This document shows, in pieces, positions 12,380-23,094 of a stretch of 64,000 nucleotides of DNA; positions within the stretch are counted from its first letter, which is position 1, and every line of letters begins with the position of its first letter. Source of the DNA: Strongylocentrotus droebachiensis (taxonomy: Eukaryota > Echinodermata > Echinoidea > Camarodonta > Strongylocentrotidae); contig JAVYIG010004955.1 of the NCBI GenBank assembly GCA_035222895.1, positions 1 to 64,000 on the forward strand, in the 5' to 3' direction. The position numbers and the translations under genes were made by a program. The notes under the pieces were generated by a model that saw nothing but the letters and a program-made list of their open reading frames with translations, had not been told where the DNA came from and ran no database searches.

Positions 12380-12930
12380 TTATAAATTACTTTGAATTTG
12401 CAGAATTCATATCATATTTCCCTCTCTATCTAAATTTAAGTCCTCTTGTTCTTGTGAACACATCACTCCAGTACTTCGAAAATTGCATTGGTTGCCGGTG
12501 ACAGGCGCGTACGCAGAGGGGGGGGGGGGTTAAACCCCTCCCCTTGAGTTTTGTTTACGTGTATGTTGTTTGGGGACCCCCCCCCCCCCCCCTTTGAGTG
12601 TTTTTTTTATTATTGTTTTTATTCAGCGGCTGGCTGAGTCTTTGCGATTTTTTTTTGGACCAAAAAAAAAAAAAAAATGTCCTCTTACCCCCCCCCCCCC
12701 CCGCTTATTCAGCGGCTGGCTGAGTCGTTGCGAAATTTTTGGCCCGATTTCAAAATGTTAACCCCCCCCCCCCCCCCTCGAAAAAAAAATCCTGCGTACG
12801 CCACAGGCCGGTGATGTACTGCATTTTGTACAAACTCTTGGTTCTAACTTATAAATGTATTCATGAATGGACATCAATTTATCTGCAAGAACTAATTGCA
12901 CTTTTCTCAGTTCTCATTTTCATTTATGCA
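12380..12930 (+). pseudogene. Non-LTR retrotransposon relic (C-terminal RT tail), split by a hAT-like MITE
   Basis: The plus-strand sequence on both sides of the insertion at 12,502-12,806 encodes the conserved tail found after the reverse transcriptase of CR1/Jockey-type elements: the LHWLPV box just before the break, and a stretch including LLVLTYKCIH just after it. Removing the insertion and one copy of its 8-bp target duplication would restore the frame across the box, so the insertion post-dates the relic. Only this tail survives, and no RT catalytic core is present. The relic may start upstream near 12,120. Confidence 0.7.
12502..12806. mobile_element. Short hAT-like MITE with G/C homopolymer interior, 8-bp TSD
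   Basis: This 305-bp insertion has termini CAGGCGCGTACGCAG on the left and the complement of CTGTGGCGTACGCAG on the right (12 of 15 match). GCCGGTGA is present on both sides (12,494-12,501 and 12,807-12,814). An 8-bp duplication with CAG..CTG termini is typical of the hAT superfamily. The interior is runs of G, C and A with an imperfect direct repeat (TTCAGCGGCTGGCTGAGTC twice). No coding capacity. Confidence 0.85.
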
Positions 12931-13267
12931 TAATTGATTTAATCAACTTGATCACTTTCTTTATTTGCCTGAACAGTTGACATGTCGTTATAACCTATTT
13001 AGTATAGGGATCTATATTTTGTTATGGTTTTGCTAATAATTTTTATTTGCAGGCACATAAGAATATATTCCAGATACAGGACGTTAGTATTGCGACAGGG
13101 ATTCGAATCCCGTACCTTGTGGTTCGGAGTCCTGAGACTTACCCGCTTAGCATCTAAATGTAATAACACAATCGAAATAATGACATCTCGTGTCCAACGG
13201 GCATATAAGCATTATGATTCATTAATTAGACATTGAGTTATTGTCACGTGTATTCATCCTCTTAATA

Positions 13268-14383
13268 TAGGATTTCCTGGCCAAATTCGCGAGTTTGTCA
13301 TTCAAATTCATTTGTCTTGCGTTCAAATTCGACGGTTTTAGTGCTGTCGGGTATATCTCGGGTTGATATTCCTTTTTCTAGATTTCAAATCTATGAAGTT
13401 TTCGTTAGAATCTATGTATGTTTCATTCCAATTAATGAACAAATTGCTTCTTTCGCTATTTGGTCATTCGATTTAGCGCAACACGATTTTCTGACATCGC
13501 GACGGTGTACTTTTAGCATTCTAATTCATTTGTAGCATTCAAATTAGCACTTTGTGCACTAAAATTAATGGTCAATATACATTTCTCGTTTTTTAAACAC
13601 TTTTTATAGCTCATTCTTTTTCTTTCAAGATCGTTTTTTCATGTGTATTTCATTCTAATTTATTTTCTTGCATTTATAATCTTTATATACTTTTAGATTT
13701 ATCAGATATTCATCAGCCTTTAAGTTCGATTGTTAAAAAAAAAAGACTTACCTTACATCTACGGACTTGATGATCTCAATATTTGTGTACATTTTCATGT
13801 AAGGAAGTTGTTTGTCTTGTGTTTCATCATAAATTTATCACAATTTCATTATGGAGGAAGGGTACAATATTGTGACTGGGGTAGGTGTTTTCGTGTCCCC
13901 ACTTTTCCGGGGTATATGAACATGTCCGTTCAGAGATGCCATATCCCTTGATTTCGCCCCTTCTTTACCTAATGGCTGACTACAAACATTATGCTTTGTC
14001 CTCAAAATTAATAAATTGAATAACAGAAAAGACCCCGATAGCAAATCATGTATTTAATTGCATTTTTGTAAAGCTGTAAACGTGTGTTGCATTTCTTCCC
14101 CCTAACATTCCTAACTTGAATAAACATAATTCGAATACGAATGACAGGTGTTAATTTGAATGATAAAATGACGCCTCGACAAGTGACAATTAATTTGAAT
14201 GCTAGTTGAGCAGTTTCTAAATTGAATGACAGATCTATGAAATCCTTCGACCAAAATCTTAAATTAAATACAAAATCGGGAAAATTTAATGATAATTAGC
14301 ATGGCAAAGCTGATCTGCGCTAACTTAAATGCAAAGTAAATGAATTCGAATGACAAACTCGCGAATTTGGCCGGGAAATCCTA
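13268..14383. mobile_element. 1.1 kb TA-flanked MITE with about 45-bp inverted ends and ATTCAAATT motifs
   Basis: The ends are TAGGATTTCCTGGCCAAATT and the inverse of TAGGATTTCCCGGCCAAATT; homology continues inward through TCGCGAGTTTGTCATTC. TA is present on each side (13,266-13,267 and 14,384-14,385). The paralogous site at about 58,060 reads CTTAATAACAAAGAGACACC without the insertion and with a single TA, so both boundaries and the target duplication are confirmed by an empty site. The interior has many copies of CATTCAAATTC-like words in both orientations and no ORF of interest. Confidence 0.9.
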
Positions 14384-15204
14384 TAACAAAGAGACACCTA
14401 TTTTCCTCCAATTAAAGTCCATGAAAATTATTTTGCCGGTAGTATATGCATTGGTTTATTAAGCAAACAAACAAACATCACATAATCAGGATAACGCTGA
14501 GTTGGTAGCTATATAGATCTGGGAACTCACAAACCATTAGTATTAAGCCTTGCAAATGATGTAAACAAGTTTGTTTTTTTTTAACACCGCACACAAGTTA
14601 TGGATAAACGAACACAGCATAGATAACGGTAAGTTGGTAGCTGCAAAGGTTTAGCAACTCATAAACCATCTATACCTATTATAGTGCGACAGGGATTCGA
14701 ATCCCGTACCTTGTGGTTCACAGTCCACTTAACTCCATGCATGCATGTAATTATACAATCGAAATGACACCATGTGTTCAACGGGAGTATATAACTTATA
14801 AGCATTGTGATCCCATTTTACATTTTAGATATTGTCACGTGTCTTCATCCTCTAAATAATAAAGGGCCACTTATTTCCCTCACACATAAGTCCGCATAAC
14901 TTATTTTGTATATAGCCTAAATTAGTTTATTAAGCCTTGCAAATGATGCAAACGAGTCTCCAATATAGAACAAAACAAAAACGCAGACTAATAGATAAGC
15001 AAACACAGCATAACCAGTTTAACTGTGAGTTGTAGCTACAAAGGTCTGGGAACTCATAAAACATCATGACTGATTAAAATACATATTATACTGCGTCAGG
15101 GATTCGAACCCCTTTCATTGTGGCTCACAGTCCACTTAACCCCATGCAGGTAATAATACAATCGAAATGACACCTCGTGTTCAACGGGCGCATATACATT
15201 GTAT

Positions 15205-15300
15205 AATAATAATAATAAATAATATAGAGTATTTGTAATGCGCCAACTCCACATGACTAATGTGTTCGAAGCGCATGGAGAAAAAAACTAGTACACACAA
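15205..15300. repeat. About 95-bp insertion shared by three B-box repeat copies
   Basis: A segment with (AAT)n followed by AGAGTATTTGTAATGCGCCA and CTAATGTGTTCGAAGCGCAT interrupts the repeat unit here. It recurs at about 16,880-16,985 and 59,242-59,345, and is absent from the unit at 15,621-15,740, where the flanks join directly (TACATTGTATATGCATTGTG). It marks a subset of units that were duplicated together. Confidence 0.6.
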
Positions 15301-17460
15301 AATGCATTGTATATGCATTGTGATCCCTTTGACATTTAGATATTTTCCCGTGACTTCATCCTCTGAATAACAAAGCGACACTCTTGTCTCTTTCCCTTAC
15401 ATTTAAGTCCGCATAAATTATATATTATACATATTTATAGCCTAAATTGGTTTATTAAGCCTTGCAAATGATGCAAACGAGTATTTTAATAAAAATTAAA
15501 AAACGCACACGACTAGATAAGCAAACACAGCATAACAAGGATAACGGTGAGTTGTAGCTACAAAGGTCTGGGAACTCATAAACCATTATGACTGATAAAA
15601 ATACATATTATACTGCGTCAGGGATTCGAACCCCTTTCATTGTGGCTCACAGTCCACTTAACCACATGCATGCAGGTAATAATACAATCGAAATGACACC
15701 TCGTGTTCAACGGGCGTATATACATTGTATATGCATTGTGATCCCTTTGACATTTAGATATTTTCACGTGACTTCATCCTCTGAATAACAAAGCGATACT
15801 TTTTTCCCTTACATTTAAGTCCGCATAAATTATATATCATACATAATATTTATAGCCTAAATCGGTTTATTAAGTCTTGCAAATGATGCAAACGAGTATT
15901 TTAATAAAAATAAAAAAACGCACACGACTAGATAAGCAAACCTTAGCATAACCAGGATAACTGTGAGTTGTAGCTACACAGGTCTGGGAACTCATTAACC
16001 ATTTTGATTGATAACAATACTTATAGAAGTTTTGTTATGATTTAGGATGTTTTCAAACACTCACAGCAATCACAGCAATCACAGCAATCTGAATATAATG
16101 AACACTGACTTCACTTTTACTACTACAACAACATCAACAAATCAAGAACAATATCAATATCAAACACATAGCATAATCAGGATAACGCTGAGTTGGTAGC
16201 TATATAGATCTGGGAACTCACAAACCATTAATATTAAGCCTTGCAAATGATGTAAACAATTTTTTTTTTTAACACCGCACACAAAATATGGATAAACAAA
16301 CACAGCATAGATAACGGTGAGTTGGTAGCTACAAAGGTCTGGCATCTCATAAACCATCTACCTATTTATAGTGCGTCAGGGATTCGAATCCTGTACCTTG
16401 TGGTTCACAGTCCACTTAACCCCATGCATGCATGTAACTATACAATCGAAATGACACCATGTGTTCAACGGGCGTATATAACTTATAAGCATTGTGATCC
16501 CATTTTACATTTTAGATATTGTCACGTGTCTTCATCCACTCAATAATAAAGGGCCACTTATTTCACTCACACATAAGTCCGCATAACTTATTTTGTATAT
16601 AGCCTAAATTAGTTTATAAAGCCTTGCAAATGATGCCAACGAGTCTCCAATATAGAACAAAACAAAAAAGGCAGACTAATAGATAAGCAAACACAATATA
16701 ATCAGGATAACGGTGAGTTGGTAGCTACAAAGGCCTACCAACTCATAAACCATCATGACTGATGAAAATACATATCATACTGCGTCAGGGATTCGAACCC
16801 CTTTCATTGTGGCTCACAGTCCACTTAACCCCATGCAGGTAATAATACAATCGAAATGACACCTCGGGCGCATATACATTGTATAATAATAATAATAATA
16901 AATAATATAGAGGATTTGTAATGCGCCAATTCCACATGACTAATGTGTTTGAGGCGCATGGAGAAGAAAAACTATAAGTACACAAAAAATGCATTGTATA
17001 TGCATTGTGATCCCTTTTGACATTTAGATATTTTCCCGTGACTTCATCCTCTGAATAACAAAGCGACACTCTTGTCTCTTTCCCTTACATTTAAGTCCGC
17101 ATAAATTATATATTATACATATTTATAGCCTAAATTGGTTTATTAAGCCTTGCAAATAATGCAGACGAGTATTTTAATACAAATTAAAAAACGCACACGA
17201 CTAGGTAAGCAAACCTTAGCATAACCAGGATAACGGTGAGTTGTAGCTACACAGGTCTGGGAACTCATTAACCATTTTGATTGATAACAATACTTATAGA
17301 AGTTTTTTGATGATTTAGGATGTTTTCAAACACTCACAGCAATCACAGCAATCACAACACTCACAGCAATCCGAATATAATGAACACTGACTTCACTTTT
17401 ACTACTACAACAACATCAACAAATCAAGTACAATATCAATACCAAAACATAATGTATTGA

Positions 17461-18049
17461 ATTGTATATCCAAAAAGAAATTGTTAATAGTAAAGAAGAG
17501 TTGTACTTAAGAGGTTGGAGAAATTAGTATGATCATCAATTTCACCTTATGATTTATGATATTCCAAAATTACGAGAAAGAAATCAATTTGAAAAATTAA
17601 TCATATTTAGACGAGAAAGATATTACAAGTAAATTCATTGTTCAACATTTTCTATAAAGTTCCATGGACTCATTAAAATGTGAATCTAAAAGAGGACAAG
17701 CAATTCAAATCCTCTAACATAATTTAAAGTCGATCACGTGAAAGTTTAATAATAAATTTTGACCGAAACGGGAAAATTATGAGGCAGCGATATTAACAAG
17801 TAAAATTTGCTTACGGCAATAGGATGACTGAATTGGTAAACTTGTAATAAGTACATTACATTTCCATGTTTTAAATACAACTTTCAAAATAGTATCACAA
17901 GAAATGAAAGTAGGCTTAATTTGCTTAGGCAAATTTCTACAATATAAGCGTTTTAATTCTTAAAATAGTCTCATAAAAGCAAAACAAAAAATAAACGAAA
18001 GAGATTAGAACTCCGACTTCGTCACACAGTGCTAGCTCTCTATTTCTTT
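17461..18049. other. 3' flank of the lectin-HYR-PAN gene, paralogous to 60,190-61,160
   Basis: AT-rich sequence without ORFs. It aligns by eye with 60,190-61,160, except that the latter holds a MITE at the TTAA found here intact at 17,507-17,510. It presumably contains the 3' UTR and poly(A) region of the PAN exon at 18,050; I could not choose a poly(A) site with confidence. Confidence 0.55.
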
Positions 18050-18330
18050 TCAGATCAACTCATAGTAACTCCATCCATCATTTTGGGAGAAGTAGCTAGA
18101 AAGAACGCTCGCTTTTGTTTCTTCATTCAGCTCGCATACTCCGTCTTTGTAATTGATGGACTTGCAACCAACTTCATGAATGCATTCTGCGGCGCAACGC
18201 AGCTTGGTTCTCGCTGGCACTGTCTTCATCACGTGATCAGTTAGACAGTGGCCAATCAGAGGGCGTCCCTCGTTGTCCTTAGCAACGGAGAAGAAGCCTG
18301 CAGATTTGGTGGGGGTCTTCTTCGGTTTAA
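18050..18330 (-). CDS. Terminal PAN/apple-domain exon of the lectin-HYR gene
   Basis: The acceptor is CACAATCAAG preceded by a CT-rich tract, and the exon enters in phase 1 (xTT then AAA CCG). It codes for about 92 residues and stops with TGA at 18,052-18,050. A basic, Pro/Thr-rich lead (VKPKKTPTKSAG) precedes GFFSVAKDNEGRPLIGHCLT and then five Cys in a PAN-type pattern (HC, RC, EC, GC, VC), with AECIHEVGCKSINY and VCELNEET, ending in the typical SYYEL. PAN domains bind proteins or carbohydrate and are common in deuterostome secreted proteins. The copy at 61,161-61,441 is nearly identical. An alternative reading, in which the exon starts at an upstream ATG with a hydrophobic N-terminus, is possible, but phase and acceptor favour an internal/last exon. 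Confidence 0.75.
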
Positions 18331-19192
18331 CTTGATTGTGAAGTGAAGATAGAGAAATAAACGACCATAACAGATATAAATACATATAAAAACTACAGTT
18401 TACAACTAAATCATTCATACCGCTTGTAAACTTGATGTTTAAAAAAAGTGTTTTTCGTTACTCAAGAATGGAAGGTAAACTGGTATAGGGTATGTGTTTA
18501 AATGCTTTAAGATGTAAGCTTTAATTCTGAATAAAGATAAATCAGGACAAATTAATTTTTAACATAAAAATTACTTTAAAAATTACAAAACTTAGTAAGG
18601 GTATGAATAATTTATTTGCTAACTTCATACATACAGATACATAGCCTAATAACTATATAATATTGACATATTTGAAAGACGATGTCATATTAATATCAGG
18701 CATAGGCATTGACAAAATAAACAGAACAAAATAATAAAAAAATAAAAAAAAGGAAAATCGCGAATTTTCATATTTATTCTAAATTAATTTGTTGGGATGG
18801 GGGGGGGGGGGGGTGGGTAAAGTGTCAGCCATCTTGTTTGGTCTCAGATCCTAACCATTAATGACTATCCCTTAACAAATCTAAGCTATAATGGCGAAGA
18901 ATCTGGGGAATGAGGGATTATCCAACCGATGTGTATATATCCCCACTTCCCTGCAAAAATATTACAAATATTACGGACTTATCAAATTATTTTCACCCCT
19001 TACCATTATCATTGTTATCATTATTATTAATATTATTATTTTCATTTTTCTTTTACTCTTACTCTGACTAACTCTTACTCTGACTTCATTCTTTTTTTTT
19101 CTTCTTATTCTCATTCTTTTCCTTTTTTTCTTTTCTTATGTCACTTTTATTCTTAGTGTTATTCGTATTGTAATTGTTATTGTTACTGTTAT

Positions 19193-19290
19193 TTTCATTC
19201 TTATTCTTATTCTTATTCTTATTCTTATTCGTATTCTTATTCTTATTTTTATTCTGATTCTGATTCTTATTATTATTATTAATCTGTCCC
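19193..19290. repeat. (ATTCTT)n hexanucleotide microsatellite
   Basis: Repeated TTATTC hexamers with a few substitutions. This is a shorter relative of the 1.2 kb array at 45,030-46,200, and both sit in the same duplicated intronic segment. Confidence 0.85.
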
Positions 19291-19825
19291 ATTTGCAGGC
19301 CAAAAAATGAAAAGGTTTAATTCCAACGGCATTTGAAAGACAATACTAATTTAGAACTTCCCTAAAAAAAAGGGGGGGGGCTTGAAACTGTCTTTCAGTG
19401 GGAAAATAACGACTATTAGTTGTCGAATCGACTTAGGAGCTATAGAGCCAGTAAGTAATAGTCTGATTTTTCAGACCATTGTACCGAATGGTCGTACGTT
19501 TTATGCTGCGCAAAGATTCAATCAGTTTAATTTTGGCCATTACAAGAAGTGCGTTATTGACGTAGACAAATGCTCATGTCCCCTTTACAGCTCATTTATG
19601 TATGTTATTACCAAAGATGGAAAAAGCCAGTCAGTCACTCAATAGTGTCTGACAGTGAAGTCTAGCAAGTAAACGTGTTTCTTTGCATAATTTGAATATT
19701 AGGACACTGCTAATGTTTAAATTTCACAGATAGGAAATACAAGACATAATCATTATTCCTGCAAAGTTCTACAAAATTTGATGTTGGCTGCAAAAGGGAC
19801 ACTGTATCTTTAATGTTAATCTTAT

Positions 19826-19920
19826 TCTTTTTCTTTTTCTTTTTCTTTTTCTTTTTCTTTTTCTTTTTCTTTTTCTTTTTCTTTTTCTTTTTCTTTTTCT
19901 TTTTCTTTTTCTTTTTCTTA
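19826..19920. repeat. (TTTTTC)n hexanucleotide microsatellite
   Basis: About 15 units of CTTTTT in perfect phase, like 45,133-45,200 in the paralogous segment. It can be read as a long Lys or Phe peptide, which is an artefact. Confidence 0.9.
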
Positions 19921-20253
19921 ATCTCAATCTTAATCTTATTCGCATTCGCATTCGTATTCTTATCATTATTCTCATTATCTAATCCAAACAAAAATGATTA
20001 GTTTAAAATAAAGAGTAACATACTAAATGAATTACTAGAACTCCGTGCAAACGTATCAAAACGATATGCTTGCATTGACGTTCGTGTTTCTCCATGTCAA
20101 ACGAAAGAGCCTCTCTCGGACTATCCAGAGCAATTTGTTAGAAGGCTTTAATTTCTAGGATAGTGGAGATAGGTAGACCTAAAGAAAGGCCTGGCGCATT
20201 GTGATTTCGGAAAACGAAGAATTCAGTGACCTTGATGTGATGGGATGCTAGAG

Positions 20254-20455
20254 ACCAGTGGTGGATCCAGGGGGCGGCCCCCCCCCCCCCTGGGAAAAAA
20301 TACAGTTAAAACACGTAAACTCTACCTTTTTTTGGTGATGGGCCCCCTCTCCTTGCGCTCAAGGGGGGGGGGGGGGTGTGCGATTTTACAAATTTTCGAG
20401 GGCCAAAAAAATAAAAAAAATAATGCTCACTATACCCCCCCCCTCCCTTAATTTT
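20254..20455. mobile_element. Fragment of a G-run hAT-like MITE
   Basis: Starts CAGTGGTGGATCCAG, like the ends of the complete element at 53,909-54,206 (CAGGCGCGGATCCAGG). It contains C and G runs (20,278-20,291, 20,364-20,377) and a FEG-like GGGCCAAAAAAA block, but no matching right terminus. It appears truncated. Confidence 0.6.
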
Positions 20456-20527
20456 GAATTCTTCTTAAACGAATTATTTTTTTTTCTTTCTTTTTCTTCT
20501 TATAACAAGAAAACATTCAATACCTAC

Positions 20528-20788
20528 CTTCTTGTACGACGCTTCTAAGAGTAAAAGAACAGTCCCTGTTAGTCAGTCCGTTATTATCAGTCACAGTGTA
20601 GGTAACTGTGATTGGATTGTCAACATAGACTACGACTCCAGGCTGATGGTCAGAGGCAATGGATTGAATCCCAGCTGCATCAGTAGCTGTTGGTGGTGTC
20701 CAAGTGAAGGAATGGGTTGTAGTGCCAACAGGAACAGTGAATGTCTGGTCTGAGGGACATGCACTGACAACTGGAGGGTTTGTATCCT
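20528..20788 (-). CDS. HYR (hyalin repeat) exon 6 of 6
   Basis: 261 nt, phase 1-1, acceptor TATTTCAG, donor GAAG|GTAGGT. Encodes one full HYR module: DTNPPVVSACPSDQTF start, TWTPPTATDAAG core, NPITVTYTVTDNNG and DCSFTL end. HYR is an Ig-like fold found in sea urchin hyalin and in matrix and complement-related proteins. This copy has one inserted codon (Arg, giving LRSVVQEG where other copies have LSVVQEG). It is the last HYR module before the PAN exon. Confidence 0.85.
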
Positions 20789-20936
20789 CTGAAATACCAA
20801 GATTATGCAAGAAAAACATTTATATCGGTGTGAAGATTTTGCTTTTCACCCTAACATTGATGAAAATATAAAGTTCCATTTTAAATATGGTTCTTTTTTT
20901 TTTCTTTCTTATTCCAATAAAACATTCCATGCCTAC

Positions 20937-21197
20937 CTTCTTGTACGACGCTTAGAGTAAAAGAACAGTCCCTGTTAGTCAGTCCGTTATTATCAGTCAC
21001 AGTGTACGTAACTGTGATTGGATTGTCAACAGAGATTAGGACTCCAGGCTGATGGTCAGAGGCAATGGATTGAATCCCAGCTGCATCAGTAGCTGTTGGT
21101 GGTGTCCATGTGAAGGAATGGGTAGTAGTAGTGCCAGCAGGAATAGCGAATGTCTGGTCTGAGGGACATGCACTGATAACTGGAGAGTTTGTATCCT
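20937..21197 (-). CDS. HYR exon 5 of 6
   Basis: 261 nt, phase 1-1, acceptor TATTTCAG, donor GAAG|GTAGGC. One HYR module. It differs from its neighbours by an extra Thr codon (GTTTTHSF) and by AIPAG in place of TVPVG, and is the most diverged of the middle copies. Intron spacing to the next module is 148-170 nt, as in the rest of the cluster. Confidence 0.85.
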
Positions 21198-21366
21198 CTG
21201 AAATACAAAGATTATGCAAGAAAAACATTTATTTCTGTGTGAAGATTTTGCTTTTCACCCTAACATCAATTATAATAAAATTTCATTTCTAAATATAATT
21301 CTTTTGAAAATGTTCATGACCAAAATCATGTCCTTTTTCTAATTCCAAGAAACATTCAATACCTAC

Positions 21367-21624
21367 CTTCCTGTACGACGCTTAGATTAAAAGAACAGTC
21401 TGTGTTTGTCAGTCCATTATTATCAGTCACATTGAAGGTAACTGTGATTGGATTGTCAACAGAGACTACGACTCCAGGCGGATGGTCAGAGACAATGGAT
21501 TGAATCCCAGCTGCATCAGTGGCTGTTGGTGGTGTCCATGTGAAGGCATGGGTAGTAGTGCCAACAGGAACAGTGAGCGTCTGGTCTGAGGGACATGCAC
21601 TGACAACTGGAGGGTTCGTATCCT
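21367..21624 (-). CDS. HYR exon 4 of 6
   Basis: 258 nt, phase 1-1, donor GGAAG|GTAGGT. One HYR module with THAFTWTPPTATD and NPITVTFNVTDNNG. It belongs to the closely related trio (exons 2-4) that shares SIVSDHPPGV and near-identical introns. Confidence 0.85.
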
Positions 21625-21796
21625 CTGAAATACCAAGATTATGCAAAAAAAACACTTATTTCTGTGTGAGGATTCTGCTTTTCACCCTAACATTGATGAA
21701 AATATAAAGTTCCATTTTTAAATATAATTCTTTTGAAATCTTTATGACTAAAATCATGCTCTTTTTCTAATTCCAAGAAACAGTCAATACCTATAC

Positions 21797-22054
21797 CTTC
21801 TTGTACGACGCTTAGAGTAAAAGAGCAGTTTGTGTTTGTCAGTCCATTATTATCAGTCACATTGTAGGTAACTGTGATTGGATTGTCAACAGAGACAACG
21901 ACTCCAGGCGGATGGTCAGAGACAATGGATTGAATCCCAGCTGCATCAGTAGCTGTTGGTGGTGTCCATGTGAAGAAATGGGTAGTAGTGCCAACAGGAA
22001 CAGTGAACGTCTGGTCTGAGGGACATGCACTGACAACTGGAGGGTTCGTATCCT
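21797..22054 (-). CDS. HYR exon 3 of 6
   Basis: 258 nt, phase 1-1, donor GAAG|GTATAGG. One HYR module, almost identical to exon 2 over the module and the following intron. The intron stays open for about 38 codons in the same frame, so retention would extend rather than stop translation at once; this is shared with exon 2 and is a by-product of the recent duplication. Confidence 0.85.
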
Positions 22055-22227
22055 CTGAAATACCAAGATTATGCAAAAAAAAACATTTATTTCTGTGTGA
22101 GGATTCTGCTTTTCACCCTAACATTGATGAAAATATAAAGTTCCATTTTTAAATATAATTCTTTTGAAATCTTTATGACTAAAATCATGCTCTTTTTCTA
22201 ATTCCAAGAAACAGTCAATACCTATAC

Positions 22228-22485
22228 CTTCTTGTACGACGCTTAGAGTAAAAGAGCAGTTTGTGTTTGTCAGTCCATTATTATCAGTCACATTGTAGGT
22301 AACTGTGATTGGATTGTCAACAGAGACAACGACTCCAGGCGGATGGTCAGAGACAATGGATTGAATCCCAGCTGCATCAGTAGCTGTTGGTGGTGTCCAT
22401 GTGAAGGAATGGGTAGTAGTGCCAACAGGAGCTGTGAATGTCTGGTCTGAGGGACATGCACTGACAACTGGAGGGTTCGTATCCT
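22228..22485 (-). CDS. HYR exon 2 of 6
   Basis: 258 nt, phase 1-1, donor GAAG|GTATAGG. One HYR module. Its 5' part (GGAGCTGTGAATGTCTGG, complement strand) matches exon 1, whereas the rest is identical to exon 3, a mosaic suggesting unequal crossing-over or gene conversion within the cluster. Confidence 0.85.
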
Positions 22486-22637
22486 CTGAAATACCAAGAT
22501 TATGCAAGAAAAACATTTATTTCTGTGTGAGGATTCTGCTTTTCACCCTAACATTGTTGAAAATATAAAGTTCCATTTTGAATAAAGTTCTATTTTTTTT
22601 CTTCTTTTCTTATTCCAATAAAACATTCAATACCTAC

Positions 22638-22898
22638 CTTCTTGTACGACGCTTAGAGTAAAAGAACAGTTTGTGTTAGTCAGTCCATTATTATCAGTCA
22701 CAGTGTAGGTAACTGTGATTGGATTGTCAACAGAGACTTCAAATCCACGCTGACGGTCAGAGACAATGGATTGAATCTCATCTGCATCAGTGGCTGTTGG
22801 TGGTGTCCATGTAAAGGAATGGGTAGTAGTGCCAACAGGAGCTGTGAATGTCTGGTCTGGGGGACAGGAGTGGACTTCTGGCGGTAACATGGCATTGG
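22638..22898 (-). CDS. HYR exon 1 of 6
   Basis: 261 nt, phase 1-1, acceptor CTTTCAG, donor GAAG|GTAGGT. The first HYR module has a divergent start (ANAMLPPEVHSCPPDQTF) and DADEIQSIVSDRQRG where the others have DAAGIQSI. When it is joined to the exon ending at 46,270, the frame passes from the final lectin-domain Cys straight into this module, consistent with the gene model. Confidence 0.8.
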
Positions 22899-23094
22899 CT
22901 GAAAGATTAAAAAACAATAACAGAGAAACTTTTTTATTTGCTATCCATAGCTAACACTTGTTAATTGACGTTTTGTTATAATTTTTTTTTCTCTTTGCCT
23001 CTTAGAGGTGTTTATTCAATATTCAAAACAGTAACATAATTTTGCTTACAATTTAGCAAATCAATGGAACATCAATAATACGCAAGTTATTTAT

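Larger units (their letters stand above)
13020..17460 (-). repeat. Array of Pol III B-box (tRNA-like) repeats, six copies, with flanking tails
   Basis: Six units contain GGGATTCGAA(T/C)CC-type boxes at about 13,098, 14,692, 15,099, 15,621, 16,379 and 16,788. Read on the minus strand, each has a box-A-like GGTTAAGTGG about 30 nt upstream, an ACTGTGA(A/G)CCAC block between the boxes, then a body containing GGTTTATGAGTTCCCAGACC and GTAGCTACCAACTCACCGTT. This is the layout of a tRNA-derived SINE or tRNA-like satellite, not a functional tRNA: the anticodon and acceptor stems are not intact. Units are about 400-750 bp apart. Five more copies lie at 57,893-59,680. Two copies of a longer tail (about 16,010-16,140 and 17,275-17,450) carry short ACAGCAATCAC repeats. 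Confidence 0.7.
18331..20527 (-). other. Intron between HYR and PAN exons
   Basis: Contents: a G run at 18,799-18,813, then a segment (18,780-19,060) homologous to 44,730-44,990 and in part to 61,900-62,060. Next is an (ATTCTT)n-type microsatellite (19,193-19,290), then a segment at 19,450-19,812 that has a relative at 26,760-27,065 inside the giant transposon. A (CTTTTT)n tract (19,826-19,920) is followed by the shared block TCTAATCCAAACAAAAATGA, which also occurs at about 46,202. The 87-codon frame at 19,382-19,645 lies in the shared repeated segment and is not supported as a gene. Confidence 0.6.

Noticed and set aside
13090-13150. Functional tRNA gene (B box GATTCGAATCC with a box-A-like word)
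   Set aside because: No complete acceptor stem or consistent cloverleaf; the unit is repeated 11 times as a decayed tRNA-like repeat.
19382-19645. 87-codon plus-strand frame
   Set aside because: Opposite strand of the gene, in a segment repeated in the giant element; no family resemblance.
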